Of a DNA stretch of 64,000 nt, positions 63,660 through 64,000 are shown piece by piece. The stretch spans positions 372,001-436,000 of the forward strand of contig NZ_JAUQTA010000001.1 in assembly GCF_030580915.1 (NCBI RefSeq). The letters run 5' to 3'. A program made the translations under genes and the position numbers. Each line of letters opens with the position of its first letter. Positions within the stretch are counted from its first letter, which is position 1. The notes under the pieces were generated by a model. The model was not told the origin of the DNA and did not search any database. It worked only from the letters and a program-made list of their open reading frames with translations. This stretch comes from Nocardioides jiangxiensis. GTDB lineage: Bacteria; Actinomycetota; Actinomycetes; Propionibacteriales; Nocardioidaceae.

Positions 63660-64000
63660 TCACGCTCCGTCGTCGAGGAGGCGGCGGTGCAGCTCCGTCG
63701 TCAGCTGGTGGATCGCCCGGGTGATCTCGGTGTTCGTCTTCAGCTCGAGCTCCTGCTCCACGAAGTCGTGGTCGGCCTTCGCCTGCACGAGCGCCGCCTG
63801 GCGGTTCTGCCCGATCATCACGAACGTCGACAGGAAGATCGCCTCGAGCGACACGACGAGGGTCAGCGTCGGCCACGGGCTCCGCTCCCCCACGAGCATC
63901 CACACGGTGAAGGCCACCGCGTGGATGTAGACGAACCACATGGACCCCGCGAACGCCGTGATCGCGTCGGCGAGACGGTGCTGCGCGTTGGACCCGCGCT
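63660..64000 (-). CDS. DUF1003 family membrane protein (5' end outside window)
   Basis: The frame is open from the window edge to the stop at 63660, giving about 113 residues; it starts mid-protein with RGSNAQHRLADAITAFAGSM, the entry to the DUF1003 signature, followed by two membrane helices (FVYIHAVAFTVWMLV and LTLVVSLEAIFLSTFVMI) and a coiled C-terminus (NRQAALVQAKADHDFVEQELEL). An internal ATG at 63941 is not the true start, because the conserved region continues upstream of it. DUF1003 proteins are small membrane proteins of unknown function. The gene ends 24 bases before the leuL start codon. Confidence 0.88.
   Translation of the reverse strand, partial: RGSNAQHRLADAITAFAGSMWFVYIHAVAFTVWMLVGERSPWPTLTLVVSLEAIFLSTFVMIGQNRQAALVQAKADHDFVEQELELKTNTEITRAIHQLTTELHRRLLDDGA

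Overview
The window is about 70% GC with very few non-coding gaps, frequent GTG and TTG starts, many 4-base start/stop overlaps and many apparently leaderless genes. It carries actinobacterial marker families (DUF3145, DUF3052, AhpE-type peroxiredoxin, a fused CydDC, class E sortase). From memory, the gene order (dnaG/dgt, glyS, zinc transporter/Zur, uppS, recO, leuA) is that of high-GC Actinobacteria, and a Nocardioides-like member of the Nocardioidaceae is the best guess. I see no integrase, transposase, prophage or CRISPR array. This is chromosomal core sequence with a small accessory-looking patch at about 33.4-34.2 kb.

Layout. 0-6.3 kb: panB, a SatD-family/membrane protein pair, an ArsR-SRPBCC pair with two visible operators, methionine aminopeptidase, an L,D-transpeptidase and a TPR protein. 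6.3-9.7 kb: a three-gene operon of circularly permuted ATP-grasp, alpha-E protein and transglutaminase. 10.3-17.9 kb: cytochrome bd operon (cydA, cydB, cydDC fusion) running on into a universal stress protein and an SDR dehydrogenase. 17.9-25.8 kb: RNase P RNA, RNB ribonuclease, YaaA, a phosphatase/zinc-ribbon/Nif3 run, a CHAD protein, an acyl-CoA synthetase and tRNA-Val. 25.9-33.4 kb: AhpE, a second acyl-CoA synthetase and DUF3052 in one operon, then a hydrolase, a stand-alone acyl carrier protein, an enoyl-CoA hydratase, DUF3145, PP2C phosphatase and MOSC protein. 33.4-37.2 kb: a lower-GC hypothetical, tRNA-Ile2 with a decayed tRNA beside it, an autoregulated MarR/MFS efflux pair, a sortase and tRNA-Asn. 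37.2-48.5 kb: dnaG, an L,D-transpeptidase with a secreted protein, dgt, an ABC exporter, a secreted ARB_07466-like protein, dihydrouridine synthase, a lipoprotein and glyS. 48.6-58.2 kb: APC permease, molybdopterin oxidoreductase/TetR, and a zinc regulon (YibE/F, znuACB, zur). 58.2-64 kb: uppS, a MarR protein, recO, membrane proteins, leuA with a leader-peptide attenuator, and a partial DUF1003 protein.

How parts work together. The zinc block is a closed circuit: Zur is encoded last in the znuACB operon, and two Zur-box-like palindromes cover the znuA promoter and touch its start codon, with a His-rich YibE/F membrane protein divergent from the same gap. The marR/MFS pair shows two 14-bp sites across its -10 and start codon. 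leuA has a 14-residue leader peptide with three consecutive CTT leucine codons that runs into a terminator-like hairpin. A recurrent architecture is a TANNNT-type -10 hexamer 6-8 bases before the start codon. At two divergent gene pairs (map and recO) the opposing -10 hexamers overlap each other.
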